From the NCBI GenBank assembly GCA_029339195.1, contig JAPTJF010000698.1, positions 1 through 20,174 of the forward strand: a stretch of DNA of 20,174 bases, given 5' to 3'. This stretch comes from Micractinium sp. NFX-FRZ (lineage: Eukaryota; Chlorophyta; Trebouxiophyceae; Chlorellales; Chlorellaceae). Shown piece by piece: positions 8,701 to 18,401 of the stretch; the first letter of the stretch is position 1; each line of letters opens with the position of its first letter. The notes beneath the pieces were generated by a model that worked only from the letters and a program-made list of their open reading frames with translations, did not search any database and was not told where the DNA came from. The translations under genes and the position numbers were made by a program.

Positions 8701-11102
8701 CACGCTCACGCCAATGCTGCGCACAAACGAGGAGAGCAGGCCGCCCTTCTTGGGCGCCCCGCCGCTCGCCCCCTCCTCCTCCTGCAGGCGTAGGCGCATG
8801 TGGATCAGTAGCGGTGGCCGGGGCGCAACTTTTGAAACAGCGGGCAGGGAGCATTACATGAGAGCCACATTGACCATCGATATCACTACACGCACGCCCG
8901 CACGCCGCCTGCCCAAGCCATGCACACCGAGCAAGCAGGAAGGGTGCCCGCCCACCTCCTCGGTGTCGTCGTCGTACACAACCTCCTCCTCCACATCAAT
9001 CAGCGACTTGTGGGTGAAGTCGGCGGCCTGGGTGGCGGCCTCCAGGGAGGTGCCGTCGGTGAAGTCCAGCGAGGAGTCCTCTGCAGGTAGGGGGCAGCGT
9101 TGAGAGCGGGTGTGAGGGGGCAGGGTGGCAAGGGGTGGGTGAGAGGGTGGGGCTGGCTGCACGGGGCAGGTGGACGTGATATGTCAGCAGGCTGGCAAGG
9201 GGCAGGCGGGCATGATGCGGGCAGGCTGGCACGCAGGCCAGCCACAGCGCCGGGCTGATGGTCATTTGAAAGGCAACCCCGCCCTCATGCTCTGCTGTCC
9301 ACACCAAGCACCCACTACACTTCACCACCCCTGTCCCTCCTCGGATGGCTGCTCTCACCCTTGCCGCCCGCGCCGCCATCGGTCCACACGCGCGCCTGCT
9401 TCCCCTTCTTGGTGGGAGCCTTCTTGGCCTTGACCTCCTCCACCTTCTCCGCCGCGTGCCGGCTCACCTTGCCACCTGCCACAGCACACGAAGCAGGCGC
9501 ATGCCATTGGAGGGTGAGCAGGCAGGGCTAGGCGGGCGCAATATGCGGCTGCCGTGCCGTCGCGACGCAGGGCTGCACCGATTGAGGCCTTCCAGGGTTG
9601 CCTCTCCTTCCTGCTCGCCACATATGCTGCTGGAGCTGCTGCTCCCTCTGATCCACATCCCACTGACGCACACATGTTCAGGGCTGGCACACACGCACAC
9701 ACACACACACACACAGCGCACCACCCGCCCGCTCACCCGGCCCCGCCCGCTTCCCCAGCTTCTTCAGTTTGTCCAGGTTGGGCACAAAACCGTCTCCCCC
9801 GCTGCCGCCCGCGCCATCGTCGCTGCTGTGCCCCTGCTCAGAAGAGCTGCTGCCATCGGTAGCGGGAGCAGGCGCAGGTGCAGCGGCGGGAGCAGCGGCG
9901 GCCGCCGGCTGAGGGCGGGCAGCGGGTGCTGCAGCAGCGTCATCAGAATCCTCCTCGCTGCCTCCAGCGCTGCTGCCAGAGGACTGGCCGCCGGGTGCAT
10001 GGCGCTGCGAGCCCGAGGGCGCGCTGGGCGCTGGTGCCAGCTGCTGCTGGCTGGGGCGCTTGGCCGCCTCCGCCTTCTCCTCGCAGTCCTTGAGCAGGCG
10101 CTGCACAGCACAGGGCAGGCAGGGGCCACATGGGACGGTTGAGCCGGCCAAGCCCCCGAGAACTACCACCCAGTCATACCACCCATCACGCAACACGCCG
10201 CCAACCCCCACTACAACCCAGGCCCACAAGTCGGTGTCGCACTCTTGGTTCCCAGGTGGTGCTAGCACCCACCAGCGTCTGTTTCAGCCCACCAGCAACG
10301 GCACCAGCCAGCACTGGCGCGCACCCACTTGCAGCCCACCCATGGCCGCACCAGCCAGCACTCGCGCGCACCCAGTTGCCCTCCCCACGCCCAGCCGCAC
10401 CAGCCAGCACTCGCGCGCACCCACTTGCAGCCCACCCCCAACCGCACCAGCTCCCAGCACCCACCTGGAAGGTGGCGTCAAACTCTGGGTACTCGAAGCA
10501 GCCGGGCTTGTAGCGCGGGGCAAAGGACTTGTTCAGGCGCTCCAGCAGCTCGTCCACGTACAGGAGCTTCAGGGCCTTCTGGTAGACAGCCACAAACACC
10601 AGGCCCAGCCCCTGCACGCGTGGAAAGCAACCGGAGGTGTGGGAGTGAAAGCGTCAGGTCGAATGCCCGGGCACGGCTCAGTTCAAGAGAGCACACCAAT
10701 TATGCATGTGAGTGGGTGGGCAACCCTGCCACACGGCCACATGCCGGGCCCAGATGCTGCTGGCATGGCAGAGGTTGGACATTGAACTATAAAGTACCAG
10801 CAAACACGTTCAGGATGGTGCTGCTCTAGCCCAATACAGTGCCAGGCCACGTGACCTGCGCAGCCAACCAAGCACTTGCTGGCCCCGGACAGCCGCTCGC
10901 CGCCACGCACGTTGTTGAGCGTCCACTTCAGGGTGTATGCCCCGCCAGAAGGGATGATGTACTCGTATGCACTCTGCCCCGCGCGCTCCTCCAGCAGGCA
11001 GGCGCGGATTAGCGCGTTGACGGGGTCGCCCTTCAGGCCCACAAAGGACAGCGCCCACAGCAGGGAGCCGCCCTTGGTGAAGATGCACACATAGTCCAGC
11101 AT
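5736..11102 (-). CDS. SRPRA: Signal recognition particle receptor subunit alpha (SR-alpha)
   Basis: GTPase that docks ribosome-SRP complexes at the ER membrane, pairing with the SRP54 NG domain and anchored through SR-beta. Fourteen exons: 11102-10911, 10611-10465, 10100-9737, 9475-9359, 9080-8956, 8781-8689, 8487-8399, 8177-8021, 7783-7712, 7415-7308, 7146-7027, 6730-6631, 6363-6251, 5861-5736. Total 1923 nt gives 640 aa, close to the human protein, with all phases consistent. Residues 1-113 form the SRX longin-like domain that binds SR-beta (begins [12 protein letters not shown]). Residues 114-315 are a low-complexity, acidic and lysine-rich linker. From about 316 the NG domain follows: N-domain helices, then G1 [10 protein letters not shown] (440-449), G2 [11 protein letters not shown] (470-480), G3 DTAGR (522-526), G4 TKFD (591-594) and G5 GCGQ (618-621). 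The initiator ATG matches the conserved family N-terminus. The gene starts 783 bp from the divergent AMBRA1-like gene, with which it may share a promoter. Identification is secure. Confidence 0.96.
5951..6000 (-). pseudogene. Fossil copy of the start of SR-alpha exon 14
   Basis: On the minus strand this piece of intron 13 reads like the beginning of exon 14: it decodes to [10 protein letters not shown] where the true exon has [10 protein letters not shown], and the 12 bases CTGGTGTAGACC (plus strand) are identical in both. The acceptor is lost: CCGCCG stands where the true exon has CGCCAG. It therefore looks like a dead exon fragment. Confidence 0.8.
6112..6142 (-). pseudogene. Fossil copy of the end of SR-alpha exon 13
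   Basis: The minus strand reads DIVLTIDEK followed by a GTGGGC donor-like sequence, matching the end of true exon 13 ([13 protein letters not shown], then GTGGGC). Exactly 12 nt are missing, removing KFDT, the heart of the G4 guanine-specificity motif. It lies inside intron 13 and is probably not used. Confidence 0.75.
9688..9715. repeat. CA/TG microsatellite in SR-alpha intron 3
   Basis: A nearly pure CA dinucleotide run with one interruption at 9695. In the transcript it is a UG run beginning about 21 nt downstream of the exon 3 donor. Confidence 0.9.
10302..10468. repeat. 47-49 bp minisatellite in SR-alpha intron 2
   Basis: Units begin CACCAGCCAGCACT at 10302, 10349 and 10398, with a shortened fourth unit at 10445 that runs into the exon 2 splice donor (exon ends 10465). 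Each unit carries, on the minus strand, a GTGGGTGC-type or closely related sequence like the genuine donor CAG/GTGGGTGC. The array probably grew from the exon-intron boundary. Confidence 0.85.
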
Positions 11103-11138
11103 GGCTGCGGCTGCAGCATGGGGAGAGAAGGGGTGCGA

Positions 11139-11154
11139 GTTTGAACGTTCAAAC
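11139..11154. promoter_or_regulatory. Perfect 16-bp palindrome, possible regulator-binding site
   Basis: GTTTGAACGTTCAAAC equals its own reverse complement across all 16 bases. It ends 37 bp upstream of the SR-alpha ATG, where it is either in the core promoter or in the 5' UTR (as a site or an 8-bp stem without loop). A dimeric transcription factor site is a reasonable guess. No known factor is assigned. Confidence 0.55.
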
Positions 11155-11371
11155 CGAGGGGCGCATCACATGAAGGGAAGGTGCGGGGCAGCGGCGGGTG
11201 GGCTGCAGTGAGGCGCGGCGCGTCGGCCTTCCCCCCCGCCCTGATCGGTCTGCCAGGCACGCAGAGCCGTCGCTAGCCTTCAAGGCAGAAGGTCACGCTC
11301 GCAAGGGGGTGGCACCCACCTTCTGCTTCCACGTACCCTCGGGACGACTGGTGGCTGCTTTGCAAAGAGTG

Positions 11372-11411
11372 TGAGAGGAGTGGTAAGCCACCAAAGCTGA
11401 GAGGAGTGGTA
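11372..11411. repeat. Direct repeat TGAGAGGAGTGGTA, two copies
   Basis: Copies at 11372-11385 and 11398-11411 are identical over 14 bp with a 26-bp period, in the middle of the divergent promoter region. They may be paired factor sites or a short tandem duplication. Confidence 0.7.
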
Positions 11412-11884
11412 TGCGCTTCGCCGGCCAGCGGACACTTTTAGCTATAGATGAGGCGCTGCAGGCCGTGGAAAGGATAGCTAGAGTAAGGTGTGTTGTGTGA
11501 AGGCGAATGTGGTCAGTTGGAAGTGGCCGGAGCGGCCCAGAGGGCAGTTCTTGGGACTCACGCACTTCACGCCACCTGGCCTGCGCTCCCATGCAGAGGG
11601 CTCACGCGATTGAGCGCCGGCACGACAGCGCTGTTCACATATTCGGAAATCATTCAAGCACACACTCCCTGACGGCAGCCTTGCACCGCTCTGACGCTAT
11701 TGGCCCGCTTGGTGGACCACCCCTGAGACGGCTAGCGCTGCCAAAGGGTGCTCCCGCCGACCGGAACCTCGAGAGCGAGGCTACTAGCCTGCGCGCTCCG
11801 AGGGGCGCTCCCCAAAGCCCCGCACCGCAAGGCCCCCCAGCTCAGGGCGTGTAGCAGACAAGGAGCATTGTAGGAGCTGCCACA

Positions 11885-13738
11885 ATGGCGGCCCAGGCCG
11901 CCAACCCAGCGCTCCTGCTGCTGGCCCGGGAGACCGGCAGGGCGCCGCGAGTGGCGGGGCAGCTAGGCCGCTGGGCTGAGGGCAGCCTCACGCGGCACTC
12001 GTCAGCCACCTATGCCGCGTTCCACCCGCCCCCACGCTCCACCATTGCCCTCTCCTACAACTGCGACGGCACGCTGCTGGCTTCCACACAGTGAGTCGCG
12101 CGTGGCTGGGCGTTGTGTAGGGGCTGTAGGCGAGGTTTGCAGCTGCCGGCTGCCTTCCACAGCAGCCCACGCGCAGGGTGGCGCATGCTTGCGTGGTGGC
12201 AAAGGCATGGGACTCAACGTGGTAACGACAGCAAGTGCTGGCAGAGGCGGGAGGCAGGCTCTCAACTGGCACGGCTTTGCTCACCCTGTCCTCCACCACC
12301 GCCCGCCCACTCGTCTCGCGCCACCCCGTCCCCGCCCCCTGCAGCGGCGACCACACTGTGAAGCTGAGCTGCTGCGCCACCGGCAAGTTGGTGCGGGTGC
12401 TGAGCGGGCACCGCCGCACTCCTTGGGTGGTGCGCTTCCACCCGCGCAAGCCCACGCTGCTGGCCAGCGGCTCGCTGGACCACGAGGTCCGGCTGTGGGA
12501 TGCCGACACCGGGCAGTGCATCGCGCGGCACACGTTTGGTGAGCGCGCTGCAGGCGGGAGGGCCGGGTCAGTGCTGGGTGCTGGCCGAGTGGGGCCGCTG
12601 CGCTGCAGCATTGGAAAGGCATGTGGATGCCACGACCGCACAGTGCTAGGGCGAAGGCAGTTGTTGCAGTTGAGCGCTCCGGATGCGACATGCACACACA
12701 GCGCGTCACGCTGGACTTGCATGCCCTCTCCATCACCCGCGAACCGCCGCGTCAAGCTGCCCCTTGCAGGCAAGCCCATTGCCTCGCTGGCCTTCCACGT
12801 GTGCGCCGATGTGCTGGCGATTGGGTGCGGCCACAAGCTGTACATGTGGGAGTACGCTGCACAGGGCAAGCTGCCTGTCATAGGTGCGCACACAGAGTGC
12901 AGTTGCTGAGGGGCTGGGCAGCAGATCAAGATGCAGGGGTGCCGTCGATTGGAAGCAGCAGTGGCAGCGTGTGACGTTTGTAAGCACAAGGGGCTCAGTT
13001 CGGCGGGCAGACAGAAGATGCAGGCAGGCGTCCGCCTGCTATCCAGGGCAGCTTACTCTGGCACCTGCACTTGCCACCTTGCACTCCAAAAAGTGTGCTG
13101 GCCAAGGATATGAGGTGCACGCTATCAACACTCCTACCTGCCAGCGTCCTCTCCCGCCTGCCCCCCTGCAGTGCTCAAGACGCGGCGGTCGATGCGTGCG
13201 GTGCACTTCCACCCGCACGGCCTGCCCGTTGTGCTGACAGCAGAGGTACAGGACCCATCCCCCACCCCCGAGCTGCCGGCCACTCTCACAGAGCAGGGGC
13301 CGTATGTGCAGCTGACGCAGCGGGAGGGACAGCGGGCGGCGAGCTCAGCAGCAGCAGCAGCAGCAGCAGCAGCGCCGCCTTCGGGAGATGTGCCCATCCC
13401 GTCGCCGCAGCTGCTGCAGGGCGCCAGCCTCAGCAGCACTCTTGCACAGCAGCAGCAGCAGCCGACGGCGGACGCAGGCCAGTCGCCGGCAGCGGGCGTG
13501 TACGTGGCAACAGCTGATGGGCCGGTGCCAATGGGGCAGCTGGCGGGAGGAGCTGCTGGGGGCAGTGCAGCACAGCAGGGCGCTCAGCCCATGACGCTTG
13601 ATGTGCCAGCTGCTGCGTTGGCGCTGAGCGCCCCGCTGGACCATCTGCACCTGCGGGGTGACGCCGGCAGCACGTCTGCAGCGGGCGAGGGCCCCAGCAG
13701 CAGCAGCGGCCTCGCCGGCTGTGTACGCAGCCAGCCCG

Positions 13739-13771
<33 letters not shown>

Positions 13772-16254
13772 CCGGCAGCAGCGGCGGCGGCGCGTCCAGG
13801 TCGGCCCGGCCAGGGGCGCCTGGCTGGGTGCCGCCCAACTCCACGCATCTGCCGCCCAGCATGGTCCCCACCGGCTGGGAGCTGCCCTTCCCCTCCAACC
13901 TCTTCTCTGGGGCCCAGGCAGCCGGCGGCGGTGGCGGCGGCGACCAGGGGCAGGGAGGTGGGCAGGGTGGCGGCGGCGATGGCGGCGGGTGGGCCGCCGC
14001 CTCTGCCGGCCTTCCGCAGGTCATGGCAGCATTCAGCGCGGCCGCGTGGAACATCATTGGGGAGGAGCAGCCGCCACGCGTGCGCCTGCGCATGTGGCAC
14101 TTTGACGCCACGCGGCCCACCACGCTGCTGTCGGTGCTGGGCGCGGAGCAGAGCAGCGGCAACCTGCGGCTGCAGATCTCGGATGCGGTGCTGTGCTCAG
14201 GTGGGCCCGGGTGGCAGGGCGGGCGGGTAGGAGTGATGGCTGTCACAGTGGGGTGGACGAAGACAGGTGGAGCGGGACACAGTGCACTTGTGTGCAGTGC
14301 ATGCACGGCCTGGGATGGCAGTGCATGAGCAGGGCTTTCGTGTGCAGACATGCAACCACAGGCAGGCAGCAGGCTGCGCTTTGGCGTTGCGTGCTGCGGC
14401 CGCCTCCTGTCGCATTGCGCTCAAACCCCCGCTGGCACCGCTCTGGCTCGCCTGCAGAGATGGGCGTGCACTTCTCGCCCTGCGGCCGCTTCTTGGCGGG
14501 CACCGTCGCCTGCCGGGGCCCGCTGCCGGCGGCCGTGGGGGTGGCGGGCGGGATGCTGCCCGATCCAGAGGGAGACGTGCCCTCCCAGGCAGAGATTGAC
14601 GCTGCGCTGGCAGCCGCCCTGGGCGCCAGCTCTGTGCGCGGCGAGCCGCATGCGCTGCACCCCACGGCAGCCATGCGCGCCTCTGGTGCAGCCAGCCAGC
14701 TGCTGGAGCGGCCTGCGGTGCCGGCGGCTGCAGCAGCGGCGGCAGCGGCCGTGGAGGCCGCGGCGGCGGCCGCGGCAGCGCCTGCGCGGCCGGAACGTGT
14801 GGTCTTTGAAGTGCGTGTGTTCAGCATTGACGGCCCCAACTTTGGGCAGGTGGTGCGCGCCAAGCGGTGAGTGGTGGGCAGGCAGGCAGCAAAATCGGAG
14901 CGCTCTCAACGGAGGGTAGCGAATGCGGTAGTGCAGTGGTGAATGGTGTTGTTGGGCAGCAGGGGGAGCATGGTTGCAGGGCAATTGCCCACCCAGGCTG
15001 CCCGCCCCGGTCCTACAACCTGCACGTTCGCCCGTGCTCACCCGCTCAACTTTGCGCACCACTCTCTGTCTCCCCCCCTGTTCTTGCAGCATCCGCGCCG
15101 CGCACTGCTTGACGAGCGTGCAGTTCTCGCCGTGCTGCGGCCACATGCTGCTGGCATACGGCAAGAAGCACATTTCGCTGCTGCGCTCCCTGGTGGCGGA
15201 CCGAGGGTCCGTGGTGCCCCTGCACACAATTCTGGAGGTCTTCAGGTGGGGAGGGTGCTGCAGGGTGGGCACATGCCTTTGGTCAGATAGCCCGCTGGGT
15301 AGTGGAGGTGGCTGCCTGGGGGTGGAATGCAGCATGTGCACACACTGATGGGAGGGATCTATCCAGGCAGGGTGGACGCAGGGCGTGGAGAGCGTGCCCT
15401 GGCTGACTGCATTCTGTGTAGTAAGAGGGGAGCCCCCCCTGCTGCGTCTCTGTGTTCTTCCCCTGCCCGCCCCATCTCTGCCCGTCGCCCTCGCAGCCTC
15501 TGCGCCCTCGCCCCCTTCCTCCCGCTGCCTGCCCAGCCTAGCCCAGCGTGACATCTTTCCCCTGCCCCCCTGCTCGCCTCTGCAGGCTGCAAGACATGGA
15601 GCTGGTGCGGGTGCTGCCCAGCGGGGAGGATGAGATCAACGCAGCCTGCTTCCACCCGCGCGCCGGCGGGGGGATTGCGTATGGCACCAAGGAGGGCCGC
15701 CTGCGCATCATCTCACACGACCGCTCCTCCCTGTGAGCATGTGGCGGGGGGGCAGGGGGGCAGGGTGGACATTGGGGCAGGGCAGGTGTCAAGCTGGGCT
15801 GGCTGGCTGGCAGGTGAGGAGTGGCTGGCAGGGCAGGCAGCTCTGGGCGGAGGCGCAGGTGAGGGGATGTGTGGGAGGGCAGGGTGGGAGCAGAGGTGCA
15901 TGGGGAGTTCGCCAGGCATGCGGATGCCCTGAGACGTCAACCCATGCACTGACCCACCTGTCTGCCTGCTGTCGTGGCCCCTGCAGCAGCGCTGAGGATG
16001 AGACGCAGGCGAGCAGCAGCAGCAGCGCGGCAGCAGCGGGCAGCACTGGCCGTGCGCCTGCCGCCGGTGCTGGCGACGAGGCTCACCCGCCCACGCAGCG
16101 CGAGTTGGACAACTTGAGGGATTGGGTGCTGACTCAGCAGTGGCTGCGGCAGCAGGCGCTGGGTGGCGAGGTGCCGGGCGCGGGCGGCGCCGCCGCTGCA
16201 GCACAGCAGCTGCAGGCCATGCAGCAGCTGTGGGAGCAGGGGGGCCGTGGCTGA
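11885..16254 (+). CDS. AMBRA1-like WD40 repeat protein
   Basis: Eight exons: 11885-12090, 12345-12538, 12770-12883, 13172-14200, 14458-14866, 15090-15245, 15586-15732, 15987-16254. The sum is 2523 nt (840 aa plus TGA) and all junction phases agree. The N-terminal part matches the AMBRA1 family: GTLLAST, then GHRRTPWVVRFHP (90-102) and LASGSLDHEVRLWD (108-121), followed by KPIASLAFH. A low-complexity insert with poly-Ala, poly-Gln and Gly-rich stretches (about 200-470) separates these WD repeats from more at about 476-750 (RLRMWHFD, FSPCGRFLAG, VQFSPC, GIAYGTKEGRLRI). This is the split-propeller layout of human AMBRA1, a DDB1-CUL4 substrate receptor linked to autophagy and cyclin D turnover; plants have similar WD40 proteins. 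The last exon is helical and Gln-rich. Function in the alga is inferred from family likeness. An orphan name is avoided since the animal symbol may not apply. Confidence 0.87.
13347..13375 (+). repeat. Trinucleotide run encoding polyalanine
   Basis: An (AGC)n-type run in exon 4 of the AMBRA1-like gene is read in the GCA frame and gives polyalanine. The same repeat motif read in another frame gives polyglutamine at 13741-13770, so frame choice alone decides the amino acid. Confidence 0.85.
13741..13770 (+). repeat. CAG run encoding polyglutamine
   Basis: Ten consecutive CAG codons encode Gln around residues 361-370 of the AMBRA1-like protein, inside the unstructured insert between the two halves of the propeller. 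Confidence 0.92.
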
Positions 16255-16615
16255 CCCGCGCACAGTCGCACAATAACATAGTCCCACAATAACCCACCCG
16301 CCCCCTTCATCCCGCTGTGTGCTCCGCTTTCATTGTGATTCCGCCAGTTGTGAGAGCAGTGTTGTGTACGCCTTGCTTGACATGCCCTTCCTGTTGTTTA
16401 CGCCCTCCTGTGCTGCTGTTCTTTGTACCCCAAAGGCCGAACCTCGTGTGCCAACTCCTCTCTTCATGAACCCACTTACGCCCCCGTACAATGTGCCTTC
16501 CTTGTTGGCGCCCCCCCCCTCTTTTCCATAGCCAGTGCCCTGCCCCGCTCTTCTCAGCCTTCCCTTACTTCCTCCCCAGAGCTTGCTGCACCGCGTCCCG
16601 TTTTTTTCTGCAGCC

Positions 16616-16620
16616 TGTAA
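16616..16620 (+). terminator. TGTAA polyadenylation signal of the AMBRA1-like gene
   Basis: TGTAA occurs 362 bp after the stop codon following a T-rich stretch (TTTTTTTCTGCAGCC). This is the usual green algal polyadenylation signal and a plausible 3' UTR length. Confidence 0.6.
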
Positions 16621-16735
16621 CATTCCTTCAACTTGGTGCTGGTGGTTGCGCCCATCGCACATCATAAGGCAGGGTCATGGGCGTGTCGAATGAGCAAGAG
16701 GGCCGGCAACAGCAAGACAGCAAAGCTGTGGGGCG

Positions 16736-16750
16736 GTGTGTGTGTGTGTG
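16736..16750. repeat. GT dinucleotide run
   Basis: A short (GT)n microsatellite in the convergent intergenic region, with no evident role. Confidence 0.8.
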
Positions 16751-17056
16751 CAAAGGAGACAGAAGAGGTGCACCTGTGCCCAGTCAACAGTGACACAAGC
16801 CTTTCACGGCAATATACCAAAGCATCACAAGACGAGGCAGCGTGCAGGCGCTGGGTGGGCTCACACAGTGCTGATGCGACAGGCGGCGGCCTTCCAGGCG
16901 GCTCATGATCATCACATTTCAAGTCCACGGAGCCAGCAGGACTCACGAGACAGGAGAAGAAGCGGGGTACAGCCGAGGTGGTTGAGGAGCAGCAAGGAGA
17001 GTGCGGCTGGCTGCGCTGAGACGCCGCCCTTCCCCCATCCGCGGCCACAAGTGCAG

Positions 17057-18401
17057 TCAGCAGTGCAGAGTGGCAGGGGCCAAAAGCTCCCTCCCCTTGC
17101 CACTGTTGAGGAACCACGGAGAATTTGCATGTGGGTCAGCTGCTGGGCTCGGGGGTATGGGAGGGTGGCAGGCTTGCCGGTGCGGTGGACAGCAAGCAAT
17201 CATCAACAGCAGCTGAATTGAGGAGTGGCCAGTTGCTACACCTGCTTGCCCTCGTCGCCCCCCCGCCGCAAGCCCTGCCGCGCTGCCTTGAGCGCGCCCG
17301 CCGCCTCCACCGCCGCCTCTGACCGCCGCGGCATCTGGGCACGCCTGTCGGGCCGCATCCAGCGCCTCGAATGCTGCATGCCACGCCGCAGCCGCCCACT
17401 CCCACTCCTCTGCACCTGCTGTGTGCTGTGCTGCCGGCAGGCTGGAGGCACGCGCCACGGCAGCCTCCGCCTTTGCCTCACGTGCGGCGGCTGTGCTGGC
17501 CCATGCAGCCGCCGCGGCCGCCGAAGCCTCGGCTGCCAGCAGGCGTGCCCTGGCAGCGGCAGGCGCCGCTTCCCCCGTGACGGGCCGCCACACAAGGGGG
17601 GCAGGACGCGGGGCGGATGCCCGCGCCGGCTTGGGCGGCTGCGAGGCGGCTGCTCGGCTCTGCTGCGCCGCTTGCTGGGCCTTTATCTGTGCAGCTCTCT
17701 TGTCCCGTTCTTCCAGCTCGCGCGTCCACTCGGCCCTCTGGGCTTTGCTTTTACGTGACTCCTTTTCCGATTCTTCCCTGATGCACGCAGCCTCTGCATA
17801 CAGCTGCAGTGCCTCCGGGCCGATTGACATGTTGGGGCCGAAATAACCCTGCACGCATCAGAGTGGCAAGGTGTGGACAGGCAGGCAGTTGGCTGTGGTG
17901 AGGTGTGGGCAGGGCTCCAGGGCAGTGCAACAGACGGCAGCCAGCACAGCGGGAGGGCGCCGCCGGCAGCCTTCCGCTTCCGCACCTGGCTGGCACGGGC
18001 AATCTTGCGGCGCAGCACCGAAAAGGAGCGAGCCACAGCTTCGCAGGCCGACTTGGCCAGAGAGCCTGGCGGCTGTAAGCTCCATTGCGCCTCCTTGCCG
18101 GGCCCCTCCCCTCCCCGCTCTGCGCAGGCGCCGGGTCGGCCGCCGCTGCCACCAGCCCACCGTGCCAGCGGCGGGCCTGCCGGCGTGAGGGAGCTGCACG
18201 CACGCTGTGCCGAGCCTTGCACGCCCTGAGCGCCGGCTGCGAGCGGTCTGGCTGGACCTGCATCGCTGCTGGAGCGTGATATCGCTGTGCTGGCGCTCGG
18301 ACGGGGGCCAAAGTCTTAGTCTTAAAGCAACTTAGGCAGTGTCAGGGGGGATTACCTAGGCCTGCGGGTCTGGGTACTGCAGGCCTAGCTGGCGCGGCCA
18401 T
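17057..18401 (-). CDS. Alanine-rich coiled-coil protein, possibly plastid-targeted, function unknown
   Basis: The secure part is two exons: one ending at 17986 (donor CAG/GTGCGG) and one starting at 17848 (after GTGCAG), joined in phase as KIARASQ/GYFGPNMSIGPEALQLY. They encode a helical, charged segment (EESEKESRKSKAQRAEW) likely to be coiled coil, then long alanine-rich helix. Exon 17986-18284 has no in-frame ATG. I propose a first exon 18401-18356 starting MAAPARPAVPRPAGL, spliced over a 71-nt intron (GTAATC to CACAG), which restores phase and gives an N-terminus rich in Ala, Arg, Ser and Pro, like a chloroplast transit peptide. The C-terminus is doubtful: the main frame runs to 17057 (about 378 aa in all), but after residue DAAAVR it becomes poly-Gly and loses protein character, whereas the neighbouring frame reads EAAVEAAGALKAARQGLRR and stops at 17236. 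I do not recognise the family. Confidence 0.5.

Larger units (their letters stand above)
11103..11884. promoter_or_regulatory. Divergent promoter region between SR-alpha and AMBRA1-like genes
   Basis: The 782-bp gap separates two start codons facing away from each other, so it must contain both 5' UTRs and promoters. It holds a perfect 16-bp palindrome (11139-11154), a 14-bp direct repeat (11372-11385 and 11398-11411) and GC-rich sequence near the AMBRA1-like start. No clear TATA box and no convincing additional ORF is seen. A 5' UTR intron in either gene cannot be excluded. Confidence 0.7.
16255..17056. other. Convergent 3' regions
   Basis: The AMBRA1-like gene (plus) and the coiled-coil gene (minus) end towards each other here, so the interval holds both 3' UTRs. 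The first 360 bp are pyrimidine-rich with a TGTAA at 16616-16620. A GT run lies at 16736-16750. The open frames present have no protein-like features and I see no gene. No TGTAA was found on the minus strand for the converging gene. Confidence 0.6.

Noticed and set aside
10302..10460. Possible CRISPR-like array from the spaced repeats
   Set aside because: There are no unique spacers; the whole unit repeats, it sits in a eukaryotic intron and includes the splice boundary.
10262..10617. Repetitive minus-strand peptide ([13 protein letters not shown] units) as a repeat protein
   Set aside because: It arises from the minisatellite in SR-alpha intron 2; units are 47-49 bp, not multiples of three, so the frame is not preserved and the intron boundaries on both sides are clear.
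13345..14351. Minus-strand ORFs over 250 codons opposite the large AMBRA1-like exon
   Set aside because: They mirror the polyalanine and polyglutamine tracts in antisense and have no domain; the sense strand continues a recognisable WD40 protein.
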